Part shown: positions 36,337 to 47,700 of the stretch, piece after piece
How positions within the stretch are numbered: position 1 is the stretch's first letter
Layout of the letters: each line of letters opens with the position of its first letter
From: Corbicula japonica
Lineage: Eukaryota > Mollusca > Bivalvia > Venerida > Cyrenidae
Assembly: GCA_038501625.1 (NCBI GenBank)
Contig: JAZAYU010000003.1
Location: 2,669,001 to 2,733,000 of the forward strand
DNA length: 64,000 nt
Direction of reading: 5' to 3'
Program-made: the position numbers and the translations under genes
The notes under the pieces: model-generated
Databases searched by the model: none
What the model was told of the DNA's origin: nothing
What the model saw: only the letters and a program-made list of their open reading frames with translations

Positions 36337-36525
36337 TCAAACCATGAACAACTTTATTCTATAATGGTATTTAATTGATGTAATAATGTTATTTGACCAA
36401 AGATATTCGCTAAACAAATTAACCCCACGCTTCACAACAAGCTTCGTGTTTTTTGAGTCTTTCTCTTGATCCAGAGTCTTTAAATCTGCCTCGTTTATGG
36501 TAGAAAAACGTTTGTTGCTTGACAT
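36337..36525 (-). pseudogene. N-terminal fragment of a tyrosine-recombinase (Crypton/DUF3504-like) protein
   Basis: From the ATG at 36525 the minus strand reads MSSNKRFSTINEADLKTL then DQEKDSKNTKLVVKRGVN and LFSEYLW. The pattern of a short basic start, a Lys-Asp-Ser-x-Asn-Thr-Lys core and an amphipathic helix matches the start of the SAM-like N-terminal domain that precedes the tyrosine recombinase in Crypton-derived and QRICH1/ZMYM-type proteins. The frame stops 18 codons after the match, and no catalytic domain is present nearby. CACATGCGCGAA, like an NRF1 site, lies about 45 bp upstream. Assignment is from motif recognition only. Confidence 0.55.
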
Positions 36526-36724
36526 TATTGTCGTCTGTTTACAACGGAAATGTAAAAATAGATATTGCACATGCGCGAATGGTACAGTATAATTTTCGAA
36601 CATTTCGTACCTATGGTAGTTGGTGACAGTATTTTTCTGACAGTAAATTTTTTTTAACAGTACTTATATGTCACGGTGGCCTATGGAATATTAACATTGT
36701 AAATGAAATTGAGGTATAATAATA

Positions 36725-36865
36725 TAGATTGATATATAGTGGTGTGCTGTGTGGTGTAGTGTGATGTGGTGTGGTATGGTTTGGTATGACGGTATGGTAT
36801 ATAGTATAGAAAGGTGCAGTATAGTATTGTAAATAGTATAATATACAGTATGGTATGGTGGGGGA
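36725..36865. repeat. Low-complexity TGGTG / TATAG tract, second part
   Basis: GTGGTGTAGTGTGATGTGG words then TATAGTATAG, as at 35940-36180. Confidence 0.8.
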
Positions 36866-37399
36866 AGGTACAGCACTCAGATACCCTTGACCCTCCACCC
36901 CCTCTAGTCCCAGCCCCCAACCCCACAACCACTTTTACCAAAGAATCTTAAGTTCATCTGTATTATACCTTTTCTATAGCATTACATAAGAAAGGAACAA
37001 GCATTCAAACTTTAACCATAATTTCTAAGTCGTAATTTCTAATTTCTTAGTGAAATAGGGCAAACATTAAATAAAAAAGTGAGGTAGAGTTATGGGCCTT
37101 TGAACATCAACCTCCTGTATGATAAGAAAAAGGTGTACAAAGTTAGAAAGCTGTAGTGTGAAAGTTATGAACTTTTACCAGCTTGCACGCAAACTTTAAC
37201 CTTAATTTCTAAGTACAAAAAGGGCCATAATTTTAACAAGGCAGTCGGAATGACAGCAATATCACCCGCCACAGATGTGAATGTGGGAAAGGTTTTGGAT
37301 GGTTAAAAGCAAATTAAACAATAGCTCTGGGCAACGGGCAGGCAGGTGGAAGCCAATTCAAGTGCAAGGGTATGTCGTGTTCAGATAAGTTTCAGAGTA

Positions 37400-37915
37400 T
37401 TGGCCTGCTCAAACACCAGAGGCGGCCTTGACCTTGAGCCAGCCAGGTTGGAACACGGGTTCTGCACATCAGGTTCATGAACTGAACATTTCACTTACCG
37501 GTAAGTTTCATGATCTTCTTTCCAGGGGTTCAGAAAATATGAACTACACACGAAATGCATGGTTCAAATATTCAAACACCACTGGTGACATTGACATTGA
37601 GCCGGCCATGTTGGAACATGGGTTCTGCACGTCGTCTTGATGGGGAGAACATTTGACTAAAGTTACATGAAATTAGTTCTAGGGGTTAAAAAGTTATAGA
37701 CCGGACACAAAGCATGCAACTTTCATGAAATTCCTTCAAGGCTTTTCAAAAAAACACCACTTGTGACCTTGACATTGAGGCAGCCATGTTGGAACATGGT
37801 TTCTGCACGTCGTCTTCATGGAATGAACATTTTTGACTAAAGTTTCATGAAATTCCTTTTAAGGGTTGAAAAGGGCTGGACCGGACACGAAAAATGCTCA
37901 AAGACCACAGAGCCG
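37400..37915. repeat. Tandem repeat, about 180-bp units, three copies
   Basis: Units share GACCTTGACATTGAG, CAGCCATGTTGGAACATGG, TTCTGCACGTCGTCTT and AAAGTTTCATGAAATT. The core style matches the tandem-core elements, but I could not fix the ends. Confidence 0.75.
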
Positions 37916-38189
37916 TCACTGAAAACTTACACAATGCCCTCAAAAACCAACTTTGAAATGAAATATGTAATAACTAGAATTTGGTATTCAGCCGAACACA
38001 TGTTGCCTGCTTGCTAAAAGTTGAAATATGTTTAATCATATATGATAAAAAGATTTAAAGATTTAAGATTTAATTCAAGTTGATTGCAACACTACACCAT
38101 GGAACACATGTGGCACCTAAAATGCATTTAAAATGGGCATAACTAAAAAAAGTGGTGAAACCTGAGTTATCATTCTTCACCAATAGCTA

Positions 38190-38340
38190 TGTGCATGGAG
38201 ATGATATATTCCAAGTATTCCCAGGACAAATACTTGCAATGTTCACTGTCGTGATCCCGCACCGGCACGAGTTTTTCGGGCTCTGGAACTGTCATCCAAT
38301 ATGGAGGATTGTTTCCCATCTGAAAGGTATGTTTAGAGAT
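38190..38340. other. Exon-like patch a, strand uncertain
   Basis: G+C-rich island in A+T-rich DNA. On plus it is bounded by a CCCAG acceptor and a strong AAAG/GTATGT donor. On minus it is preceded by ACCTTTCAG and reads NNPPYWMTVPEPEKLVPV, then RDHDSEHCKYLSWEYLEY, then stops after IAIGEE. The minus reading looks more protein-like, but I recognise neither. Confidence 0.25.
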
Positions 38341-38649
38341 TTTACTTCACTAAATAGATCACAAACCACTTCCAAACCTGTTTTGTCGAAGCATTATTTC
38401 AAAAATTGTATCTCTAACAAATGCGTTTGCCCTCAGTATTGGTAACGCTTTGGTTGATTTAAAATTCTCATCATAAGTTGGTCGTTTGACAGAAGGTGAA
38501 TTGCAGCTATTGAAATTCCTGAGGGAAAATCTGACATGGTTAATTTGTAAGTTTAATCCACATTGATTGTCATAAATTTGTCCTGTAACTAAAGATGCTG
38601 CAATATTTGATTTCATATTTGGGACATGCTAAATATAAATATATCTGGG

Positions 38650-38800
38650 CTGTATGGTCTTAAAGGTTGGCAGTATTGTCTCTGACTCCGGCCGTATAAT
38701 CTGCATGTCCTGGGCTGTTAAGTTCATTAATCTGGATCAAATCACCTGGCCATATCGTCCTTTTATCATCGAGACTTGGGAAGCCAATGTCAGCTATTCT
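38650..38800. other. Exon-like patch b, strand uncertain
   Basis: The minus reading IADIGFPSLDDKRTIWPGD, then IQINELNSPGHADYTAGVRD, follows a TTTTTTACCAG acceptor. The plus reading SWAVKFINLDQITWPYRP ends at a TTCTG/GTAAAA donor. Both are open across about 45 codons. No family recognised. Confidence 0.25.
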
Positions 38801-38840
38801 GGTAAAAAATACAACTATTTACCTTGTCAAGACTTGTAAA

Positions 38841-40084
38841 GCTGGTCAGTGAAACTGCCTGTGTGCTTGAAGTGCTTGAAGTGTCTATCTTTACATCCTC
38901 ACCAGAAAAAATAAAAAATGATTATATGTGTTCATGCAGCTGGTTTTATCATTAATTTAATCATTTAAATCATTAAATGCAAAAAATTCCAAACTATGTT
39001 AATTTACACTGTGCTTGAACTACCATTGGATGGGGCTATTTAAACCTTCATCCGATAAGAGGCACAGTTTTATTTGAAGCTTTCAACCATAAACCAGCAC
39101 TATTATTACATTCACAACTTTTTTTTAAACACCAGTTGATATTATTTTCAAGAAGCGCTGATAATTTAAATGAACTAATTAAAAAATCTTTCGAATACTG
39201 TTAATTGGGGACAGTAGATGGAATAGAACTTTTTGTATTAAAAAACTTTTTAAGGTCTTTCAGCTAACTGAGTATAGTTAGACTTCAACTTTGTCCTCTA
39301 TGATGAAGACTTATTCATATTATAATAAAATCGTAATTTCTGATGGTAGACAGCGTTACATTTTACTTTAAAAGGCATGGCGATAGTAGAACCATTCACA
39401 TATAATGAATGTTGCACAATGTTGTGACGTGTGAAGTCGCTGAGCATACACGTTTTGCCACCAGTTGCTGCGCGAAAGCATGCTGGCCCGTCATTCACTT
39501 TTCGTCAATGTGGCTGTTCCAACAGCCATTTAAAACCGGCGTATTATCGCTTATCCTTCTCATATTTTCTGTATTTATAAGACTGTTTAGGTGTGTAAAT
39601 AGTAACGATTGAACTGATGTTTTATATTTTCAGTTTTCCATTCCCTGACAAGAATGTATTATACATTTTTGTTCGTCTATTTATTTCATTTAAAAAATTT
39701 ATAATGAAACTCAATAAAAGTATTCAAATGTCTCCTAGATATTTGAATCTTTAATAAATTGTTGCAATTATCTATCTCAACAGGGATTTCAATAGATGCA
39801 GATTCTTGCATTTTGATGCAAGCAAATTCGATTTTTTTCACCTTTGACCCACTGATTCTGAGCTTTGGGTCAATTTGATGTATGAGAATTTAGGAAACAT
39901 GGTCAAATTTTGCAAGAATAAAGATAAATGTTGTGTCTATTGCATTTTAATTATGAAGTTAATACTTATTTGACCCCTGAGCATATATTAAAATGAAGTT
40001 AAAGCACTTTCAAACGACCCATGGTTTTCAAAAGCTATTAAAATCCCTGCAAAATTAAATTCATTTTCTTCTTTCACTTTTGTA
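38841..40084. other. Intergenic or intronic, no firm feature
   Basis: One minus frame (39498-39298) begins MNDGPACFRAATGGKTCMLS and could end an exon at AAA/GTAAAA after MPFK, but it has no domain and no compatible partner exon. The rest is A+T-rich. Confidence 0.3.
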
Positions 40085-40093
40085 GGTGTGCAT

Positions 40094-40312
40094 TAGCACC
40101 AGGACATGGACCAGCAACAAAGCCTGACGCCAACCGTTACATGGAAGCAGTTATTGTGCTTCTGTGTAGGAAATTTCCAAGCTCAACAACAAAACAAGGG
40201 CACAGATTTTCAAGGTGGACTCAAGTTCATTGTGCTTACAATGACATCCTGGACATGATTCACAATTGTAAGACACTAATGGACCGAACTTCTATCTAGC
40301 TGTCACACATTT
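40094..40312 (+). CDS. Candidate exon or fragment of an unnamed gene family
   Basis: Preceded by a pyrimidine-rich TTCTTTCACTTTTGTAG acceptor. The frame reads CALAPGHGPATKPDANRYME, then AVIVLLCRKFPSS, GHRFSRWTQVHCAYNDILDM, and stops after LMDRTSI. It has no ATG at its start, so it is an internal exon or a fragment. I have an impression of a conserved animal domain of the form KPDANRYMEAV with a following Trp-x-x-V helix, but cannot name it. A related downstream piece may be at 40690-40830. A decayed transposon gene is an alternative. Confidence 0.42.
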
Positions 40313-40689
40313 ACTGCGTGGTATGTTATTTAGCAAACATATGTCAGATGTGACTTGTGTACTGAAGTTGAGGAAATCAGTGTACTGGGGACAAGATAGT
40401 TCAGTTAGGTCATAAAAAAAACAACATTTTGTTAGTTGGTAAAAAGTTGCCAAGTGAACAAATTAAGTTAATTGAAAACAGTAAACATAAAACATTCCTT
40501 AGGGGACAGGGTTTAGTAGTGAAAATTTCCATACATTCACAGTTTAAATGTACAAGTTGAAATGATTCTTTAATAAAAATACAGATACAACATGCATGCA
40601 CTTGCATGATATAACCTCTAAATTTGCCTCATTATGAACGTAGAGTGCATTATAGATAACCAGACAGTCATGTGAAAAAATAATTACAA

Positions 40690-40830
40690 TGCACTTGAAA
40701 AGAAAAGAGAGGGAGACGTCCTGGAACAGGGTCTACTATTGCCCTTCCCTGCCAAGAATGGCCCCAGAACCTTTGCCACTCCCTCTTCAGAAGCCAGAAA
40801 CAATCACCTCCCACATATACTTAAACTAAA
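40690..40830 (+). CDS. Candidate downstream exon of the same unnamed family
   Basis: The frame reads NYNALEKKREGDVLEQG, then LLPFPAKNGPRTFATPSSEA, and stops after ILKLNY. The basic then VLEQG then Pro-rich order fits what I would expect after the 40.1-kb exon, but the join is not shown by the sequence. Confidence 0.28.
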
Positions 40831-41384
40831 TTACTGACGATTTCTTCACATTTTTGAAGACTTTTCGGTAGCTGTGCTTGGTGAGTGCCAAACATTTACA
40901 CACCTACGCGATGGGAGTGCCGTTTTTAAACCACTGACCATCTTTAAATAAGTCATTCATTAAATAAAATAGATAAAGGCTTGGAATTGAACATGTTGTT
41001 GTAGGAAGACAGGACTATACGTTACTGTATCAAAAATGAATAGGTTTGCAGTACTTACTGAGTATTTTACGATTTATTTTGACGTTTAACTCGCCGTAGT
41101 TTGTTTATTTCATAAAGAAATGTTATGGCACTTGCAGAACAGTCATTATTTATTTACAAGGGCGCTGATATGTTTCATTTTTTCAAAGGTTTTGAATTTC
41201 CAGAGATACAAACGAAATACTTACACCACCTCTCATATAAAATTCTTTACCGTGAGGGAGTGCCACCTATACTTAGGAGAGCCGGTACAAGGGTGTGAGG
41301 CAGTATAATGGCATCATCAACTGCCTGCACCACACTACTGGAAGTTACCAACTGTGAAAAGAGCAGTTTTGGTCAAAAAATAAA

Positions 41385-43060
41385 ACAAGAGGACCCTGGG
41401 TCGCTCATCTGTCAACAACTGCTCAATGGTTGCAAGAGTTGTGTGTAAGTTTGGTAAAATCAAGTCAAAAAATAAAGCTGCTATTGTGGAGAAAAAGTCC
41501 AAATAGCTTACTTTGGCTCTTTCAAGAGCCATAACTCATAATGGAGTCTAGCTGATTCAAGAAAGGAACCAAGATCATATAGTAACTCAAGTATTGTATA
41601 AGTCTAATTAAATTCAAATAAAAAATGAAGCTGCTATTGTGCAGTCAAGGTCTAAAAATTTAATTGTTGCTCTTTCAGGGGCCATAACTCTGGAACCCTT
41701 AACGCAATATGGCAATTTCAAGAAAGAAAACAAGATCTTATGGTAATGAAAGTGAAGATCAGACAAAAATTAAGACCACTAGTGTGCAGACAAGCTTTTA
41801 TTATAACTTGACCTAGTGACCTAGTTTTCAAGGTCACATGACCTAGATTCGAACTTGACCTTGATATCATTGAGATAAACATTCTGACCAAGCTTGAAGA
41901 AAATCAGCCAAAAACTTAGACTGCTAGAGTGCAGAAAATATTTTTCTATAATTTGACCTAGTGACCAATTTTCAAGGCCACATGATTCAGTTACAAATAT
42001 GACCTAGATATCATCGAGTTAAACATTCTGACCAAGTTTGAAGAAGATCATACTAAAATTAAGACTTTTAGTGTGCGGACAAGCTTTTTCTATAATTTGA
42101 CCTTTTGACCTAGTTTTCAGGGTCACAGGAACCACTTTCGATCTTGACCTGGATATCATTGAGTAAAACATTTTGACCAAGTTTGAAGAAGATCTGACCA
42201 AAATTAAGGCCATAGAGTGCGGACAAGCTTTTTATATAATTTGACATAGTGACCTAGATTTCAAGGTCACATGACCCGATTTCAAACTTGACCTAGATAT
42301 CATTAAGATAAACATTTTGACCAAGTTTGAAGAAGATCCCACCAAAATTAAGGCCGATAGAGTGTGGACAAGCTTTTTATATTATTTGAACTTGACCTAG
42401 ATATTATTGAGATAAACATTCCGACCAAGTTTGAAGAAGATCATACCAAAATTAAGACTGCTTGAGTGCAGACAGGCTTTTTGTGAAATTTGACATAGTG
42501 ACCTTGTTTAAAGGATCACATGACCCAGTTATGAACATCACCTAGATATCATTAAGATAAACATTCTGACCAAGTTTAAAAAAGATTGCACCAAAATTAA
42601 GACCGCTAGAGTGCGGACAAGTTCTTTTTATAACTTGACCTTGTGACCAAGATTTCAAGGTCACATGACCTAGTTTTGAATTTGGCTTAGATATCATTGA
42701 GATAAACATTCTGACTAAGTTTGAAGAAAATTCCACCAAAATGAAGACTGCTAGAGTGCTGACAAGCTTTTTCTTTGACATAGTGACCTAGTTTAAGGGT
42801 CAGTTAAGAAATTGACAGATATCATTGAAATAAACGTTCCGACCAAGTTTAAAGCAGATTGCACCAAAATAAAGCGACAAGAGTGTGGACAAGTTTTTTC
42901 TATAATTCGACCTTGTGACCTAGTTTTGAAGGTCACATGACCCAGTTACGTACTTGACCTAGATATTATTTAGATAAACATTCTGACCAAGTCGGACGGA
43001 GCCGGATGAAAGGCAATCACAAAAGCTCATCCTGTCACTATGTGACAGATTAGCTAAAAA
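41385..43060 (+). mobile_element. Hairpin-ended tandem-core element C
   Basis: 5' end ACAAGAGGACCCTGGGTCGC; 3' end with the hairpin CCTGTCACTATGTGACAG followed by ATTAGCTAAAAA. The core is about eight units of about 145 bp with AACATTCTGACCAAGTTTGA and TGACCTAGTGACCTAG. Same core as element B, opposite orientation. Confidence 0.86.
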
Positions 43061-43111
43061 TATGTATATATGGAGTAAAGCATTAAAGACTGGTTTGGTC
43101 AAGATCAGGGA

Positions 43112-43200
43112 TAAAGACAATAAAACTGAGACTAGAGACTATACTCAATTCTCAAGCATCTGACTGCTGAAAACTGATACTAGTCTCAGAAAAAAATCAA
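43112..43200. mobile_element. Palindromic MITE, degenerate copy
   Basis: AATAAAACTGAGACTAGAG, TCTCAAGCATCTGACTG and CTAGTCTCAG are recognisable, but most of the symmetry is gone. Confidence 0.55.
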
Positions 43201-43217
43201 ATGTTTGAGTTCTGAGA

Positions 43218-43520
43218 CCTCCAATTAACTTGCCAGTTTGTGTACATACACTGTATACAGCTGAGACCTCTCTTAAATTTAGTCTTAACATTTTGAGAAA
43301 TTTGTTGTTGTTGTTATACTCACAAACAGTGAATAAAATATTCAGAAAAACCTGATTTTCAAAGTGCTATAAAGTAAGAAAGTTTATTTGGTCAGTATCC
43401 ATAGAAAATGACAAAATTTACCCTATAAAATCTTCCAGAGCAAAGTTCTTAATATTGCATAACACAGATCTAAGCAGCAAAGTTCATTAGGTCATTGACC
43501 AGCAACTGGAGGAATAAACT
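43218..43520. repeat. Dispersed 300-bp repeat, copy 1
   Basis: TTTGTGTACATACACTGTAT through AAATCTTCCAGAGCAAAGTT and AGCAGCAAAGTTCAT to CAGCAACTG matches 59886-60200 almost throughout. No coding capacity. Both copies follow a hairpin-ended element, in this case with a MITE between. Confidence 0.82.
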
Positions 43521-44540
43521 CTGATACCGTATAAGTGGTTATTTCTGCAGTGACTTTATTTCTGCTATTTCTGCGGTTAAATAAACGACAGCAAATTTAA
43601 AATCCGCAGAATATTTACACACCGTTCAACCCGTTAACTGGAAAACCGATTGTTAACTCGAAAACAGATTACGAAAAATAAACAGAGTTGACACTAGGTG
43701 AGTTTAATTCAAATTTTTTGCACGTTAAGCCAAAATTTCCATTCGGAACTGGTAAGTATTGTTTGAGAAGAGAACAGTGAATCTTGGCATATATTTTTTT
43801 TCGAGTGCAAAAGTTTTATATCTTGGAAGAAAAGGCTGTGTAAAGTGAGTTTCCTATGAATTTTTGTGTTTGGCGAGAAATATCACTTTTCATCCATCGA
43901 TCGCAACGAATTTAGTAACAGAAATATACACAACCATCATTTATCCGTAGTCTGGCCAATTTTCACTGGGTGATTTTTTGTTCCAAAACGTCAACAGCGT
44001 TTCAAAGCTGACATGGTGAGTGAAAATTGTTAACTGGAAATTTAATTTTCAGTTGTTAACCCTGAAGTCAGATACATGCCATTCAACGTTAATCCTGAAA
44101 TCAGATTTCAAGAAAACTTTGTGTTGATTATTTATCTGTTTTCTATGACATTATTCCGTGGTTAAAGTTCAATGTTGTGTAAAAATGAATAAATTGATAC
44201 AGACGCAGATATTCTTAAATTATGTAACACCGTTTTTTAACGGAAAGACCGAAAGCAAGATTAATACATATTTTGTGTCCTATACTCTCAAAATACATAC
44301 CGGAGTGTACCGAATATTGTGAAAAAGTAATTGGTAACAGGCGCATCAACAATTAAAAATTGAAATTTATAAAATTGAATCTCCATAATGCGAAATGCGA
44401 TCCATATTTCCTGTTTATAATCTCAAACATACCGTTTTTCCTGGTAAGACTTGGGTTATAATTTAGTTTTACATAGCATAATAACGTGGAGTTAAAGATT
44501 ATTGTTGTTACAAAGCAAATTTATTACATTTTAATACATT
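43521..44540. other. Intergenic, nothing recognised
   Basis: A+T-rich unique-looking DNA with recurring short TTAACTGGAAA and TTTCTGC words but no supported feature. Confidence 0.4.
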
Positions 44541-44544
44541 TAGT

Positions 44545-45078
44545 TTGAATGCTCTGGGTACTCCAGTAATTGAGCGGAAACGGTTTTCACACTTCAGGCC
44601 CCTGTGACCTTGATCTTTGACCTACTGACCCCAAAATCAATAGGGTTCATCTACTCAATAAGGGCTATCACTCTATGAAGTTTGAATGCTCTGGGTCAAA
44701 CAGTACTCCAGTTACTGAGCGGAAACGGTTTTCACACTTCTGGCCCCTGTGACCTTGACCTTTGACCTACTGACCCCAAAATCAATAAGAGTCCTCTACC
44801 CAAAAGGACATCCATCGTATGAAGTTTGAATGCTCTGGGTGAAATAGAACTCCTGTTATTGAGCGGAAATGGTTTTCACTCTTCAGGCCCCTGTGACCTT
44901 GACCTACTGACCCCCAAATCAATTGGGTTCTTCTACTTAATAAGGGCTATCACCCTATGAAGTTTGAATGCTCTGGGTCAAAGGGTACTCGAGGTTTTGA
45001 GCTGAAACGAAGTGTGACAGATGGACAGACAGACAGGGCAAAAACAATATGTCTCCTCTAGAGGGGGGGAGACATAAT
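44545..45078 (+). mobile_element. Tandem-core element with a TCTCC hairpin tail
   Basis: About three and a half units of about 140 bp with GAAGTTTGAATGCTCTGGGT and ACTGAGCGGAAACGGTTTTC. The tail ends in GTCTCCTCTAGAGGGGGGGA followed by GACATAATA, a terminal hairpin. Confidence 0.78.
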
Positions 45079-45234
45079 AACAAACACTAGTTTTGTGAAA
45101 TTGAACAAGTGAAAAGGCTAATATTATTACTATTATCCATGTGGTAATTACCTGACTTACAAATAATAGTAGACAGTTAGATTTCTTTGTAAATGTGACT
45201 ATATTCTGATTAGTAACAAACACATTGTGGCATA

Positions 45235-45330
45235 CATGGCAAGTCTCACGCTGTGAGATAAAAACTCACGGAATTTCACCTATCCTCACAGTCTCACGGA
45301 CAAAATGAAAAAACTCACGGATTTTTTAAA
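45235..45330. repeat. Short CTCACGG-word repeat
   Basis: AAACTCACGGA and TCTCACGG recur several times in about 100 bp. Confidence 0.55.
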
Positions 45331-45727
45331 TTTCAAATAAATAAAATAAAATTGCAATCCGGTGCATATTTTCAACATCTGGAAGTTCGAGGTTCGCCGA
45401 ATCTGAAATGTAACCGCTTAATTGACAGTGATTATTGGAAAATTACGACATGTTTATTTTATCTGCTCCAATCACCCTGGGGCAAAGGATTATCTTCCCA
45501 TGTTTGATAAGGATGTATTGTCTTTTCATATTAATTGATTGGTTTATCTCGATTATTGTTATGTCTCGGTTGGGGTGCCGTTACAATGCAAGTGTAACAG
45601 TTTTCGGCTACAGGCATTACTTTGAAGGTGTTAATTGGCAGAGTTTTTGGCGTTAATTGGCATGTTGAAGCGTTAATCTAGATATAAAAACTAGGTTTGT
45701 TCAATTTTAGGATTATTCTTTCTCAGA

Positions 45728-47127
45728 ACAAGAGGGCCATGATGGCCCTTTATCGCTCACCTGTGTACAACAAAGTTATTTTTAGTAACAGTGACCAAGA
45801 CCCAGATGACCCCGAACTCATCCAAGAAATCATTGGGACAAACATCCTGACCAAGTTTCATGACAATCGGAGCAAAATTGTGACCGCTAGAGTGTTAACA
45901 AGAAAATTCTATTTTTAGTAACAGTGACCTAGTTTTTGGACCCAGATGACCCATATTTGAACTCGTCCAAGAAATCATTGGTACAAACATCCTGACCATG
46001 TTTCATGACAATCGAGGCAAAAATGTGACCGCTAGTGTTAACAAGAAAATTCTAATTTTAGTAACAGTGACCTAGTTTTTGGACCCATATTCGAACTCGT
46101 CCAAGAAATCATTGGGACAAACATCCTGACCAAGTTTCATGACAATCGGAGCAAAAATGTGATCGCTAGAGTGTTAACAAGAAAATTCTATTTTTAGTAA
46201 CAGTGACATAGTTTTTGGACCCAGATGACCCATATTCAAACTCGTCCGAGAAATCATTGGGACAAACATCCTGACCAAGTTTCATGACAATCGGAGAAAA
46301 CATGTGACCGCTAGAGTGTTAACAAGAAAATTCTATTTTTAGTAACAGTGACCTAGTTTTGGACCCAGTTGGACCCATATTCAAACTCGTCCGAGAAATC
46401 ATTGGGACAAACATCCTGACCAAGTTTCATGACAATCGGAGAAAAAATGTGACCGCTAGAGTGTTAACAAGAAAATTCTATTTTTAGTAACAGTGACCTA
46501 GTTTTTGGATCCAGATGACCCATATTCAAACTCGTCCGAGAAATCATAGGGACAAACATCCTGACCAAGTTTCATGACAATCGGAGCAAAAATGTGACCG
46601 CTAGAGTGTTAACAAGAAAATTCTATTTTTAGTAACAGTGACCTAGTTTTTGGACCCAGATGACCCATATTGGAACTCGTCCGAGAAATCATTAGGACAA
46701 ACATCCTGACCAAGTTTCATGACAATCAAAGCAAAATTGCGACCGCTAGAGTGTTAACAAGAAAATTCTATTTTTAGCTACAGTGACCTAGTTTTTGGAC
46801 CCAGATGACCCATTTTCAAACTCGTCCGAGAAATTATTGGGACAAACATCCTGACCAAGTTTCATGACAATCGGAGCAAAAATGTGATCGCTAGAGTGTT
46901 AACAAGAAAATTCTATTTTTAATAACAGTGACCTAGTTTTTGGACACAGATGACCCATTTTCGAACTCGTCCGAGAAATCATTGGGACAAACATCCTGAC
47001 CAAGTTTCATGACAATCGGAGCAAAAATGTGACCGCTAGATTGTTAACGAACTAAGTGTGGACGGACGACGGTCATTCATCGATCCTAATAGCTCACCCT
47101 GAGCCAGCTCAGGTGAGCTAAAAAAAA
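45728..47127 (+). mobile_element. Hairpin-ended tandem-core element D
   Basis: 5' end ACAAGAGGGCCATGATGGCC; 3' end CCTGAGCCAGCTCAGG followed by TGAGCTAAAA. The core is eight units with TTCTATTTTTAGTAACAGTG at 45907, 46050 (variant), 46186, 46331, 46476, 46621, 46766 and 46911, a 145-bp period with two short units near the start. Confidence 0.9.
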
Positions 47128-47370
47128 CTTTTGAACTTGTTAATTCACCCGGTTGTCTTATTCAGTTAAGAATAATTTTGTAATCAAATCAATTAGGCAA
47201 TACCTAAACAAGAGCTGTCTCTAGATGCCAAAGCATCAACACAATCTACAAGACTAGCTACAACTCAATTTGGGCTAAAATTTATACATGGTTAACAAAA
47301 AGTGCCAAGGACTGTCATCATGCCTACTGTACTGATGGCAAAGGTTGATTTCAGCATCTCCCTAATTCTA

Positions 47371-47652
47371 GCCCGAGACAACCAAACTTGATGACTTCTG
47401 GGTCAGAATGTGTGAAAAAAGCTCCCCAGTGGAAAGCTGCAATACCCCATGATCTCTAAACTCGCATTGACCCTTCTGACCATTATTTACTTTTAAGTCC
47501 ACTTTCACTTCTAACCACTTGAAATTAAATTTATTAACAACATCTCTGTCTATTTCTTTAATACTTTCCGCATCTTTTAAAAAAAATTTCCATTTTATTA
47601 TATTAATTTCTAATCTTCCGATTTTAGAGTGCTGTACGCCATTTTTTTGTCA
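47371..47652 (-). CDS. Candidate minus-strand coding exon, unidentified
   Basis: The minus strand is open for about 93 codons from just after a TGA at about 47655. It reads SKIGRLEINIIKWKFFLKDA, then ESIKEIDRDVVNKFNFKWLE, then VKVDLKVNNGQKGQCEFRDH. The alternation of acidic, basic and hydrophobic residues looks coding, at least to about 47445. There is no ATG in frame, so a first exon elsewhere or decay is required. Open frames of this length do occur by chance in the window. No family recognised. Confidence 0.33.
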
Positions 47653-47700
47653 GGAGCGATACGATTGGTCGGGCGAAACACGTGGCGGGAAAGACTAAAG
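47650..47700. promoter_or_regulatory. Promoter-like CpG patch with CCAAT, E-box and E2F-like words
   Basis: In about 50 bp: an inverted CCAAT box (ATTGGTC), a palindromic E-box CACGTG overlapping GGCGGGAAA, whose complement TTTCCCGCC fits an E2F site, and nearby an ATGGCG word as in YY1 sites. CpG is locally frequent (47650-47820). It could serve the candidate minus exon to its left or a transcript to the right. Confidence 0.4.

Noticed and set aside
35955..36928. Frames rich in His, Thr and Tyr
   Set aside because: They translate the low-complexity TGGTG/TATAG tracts.
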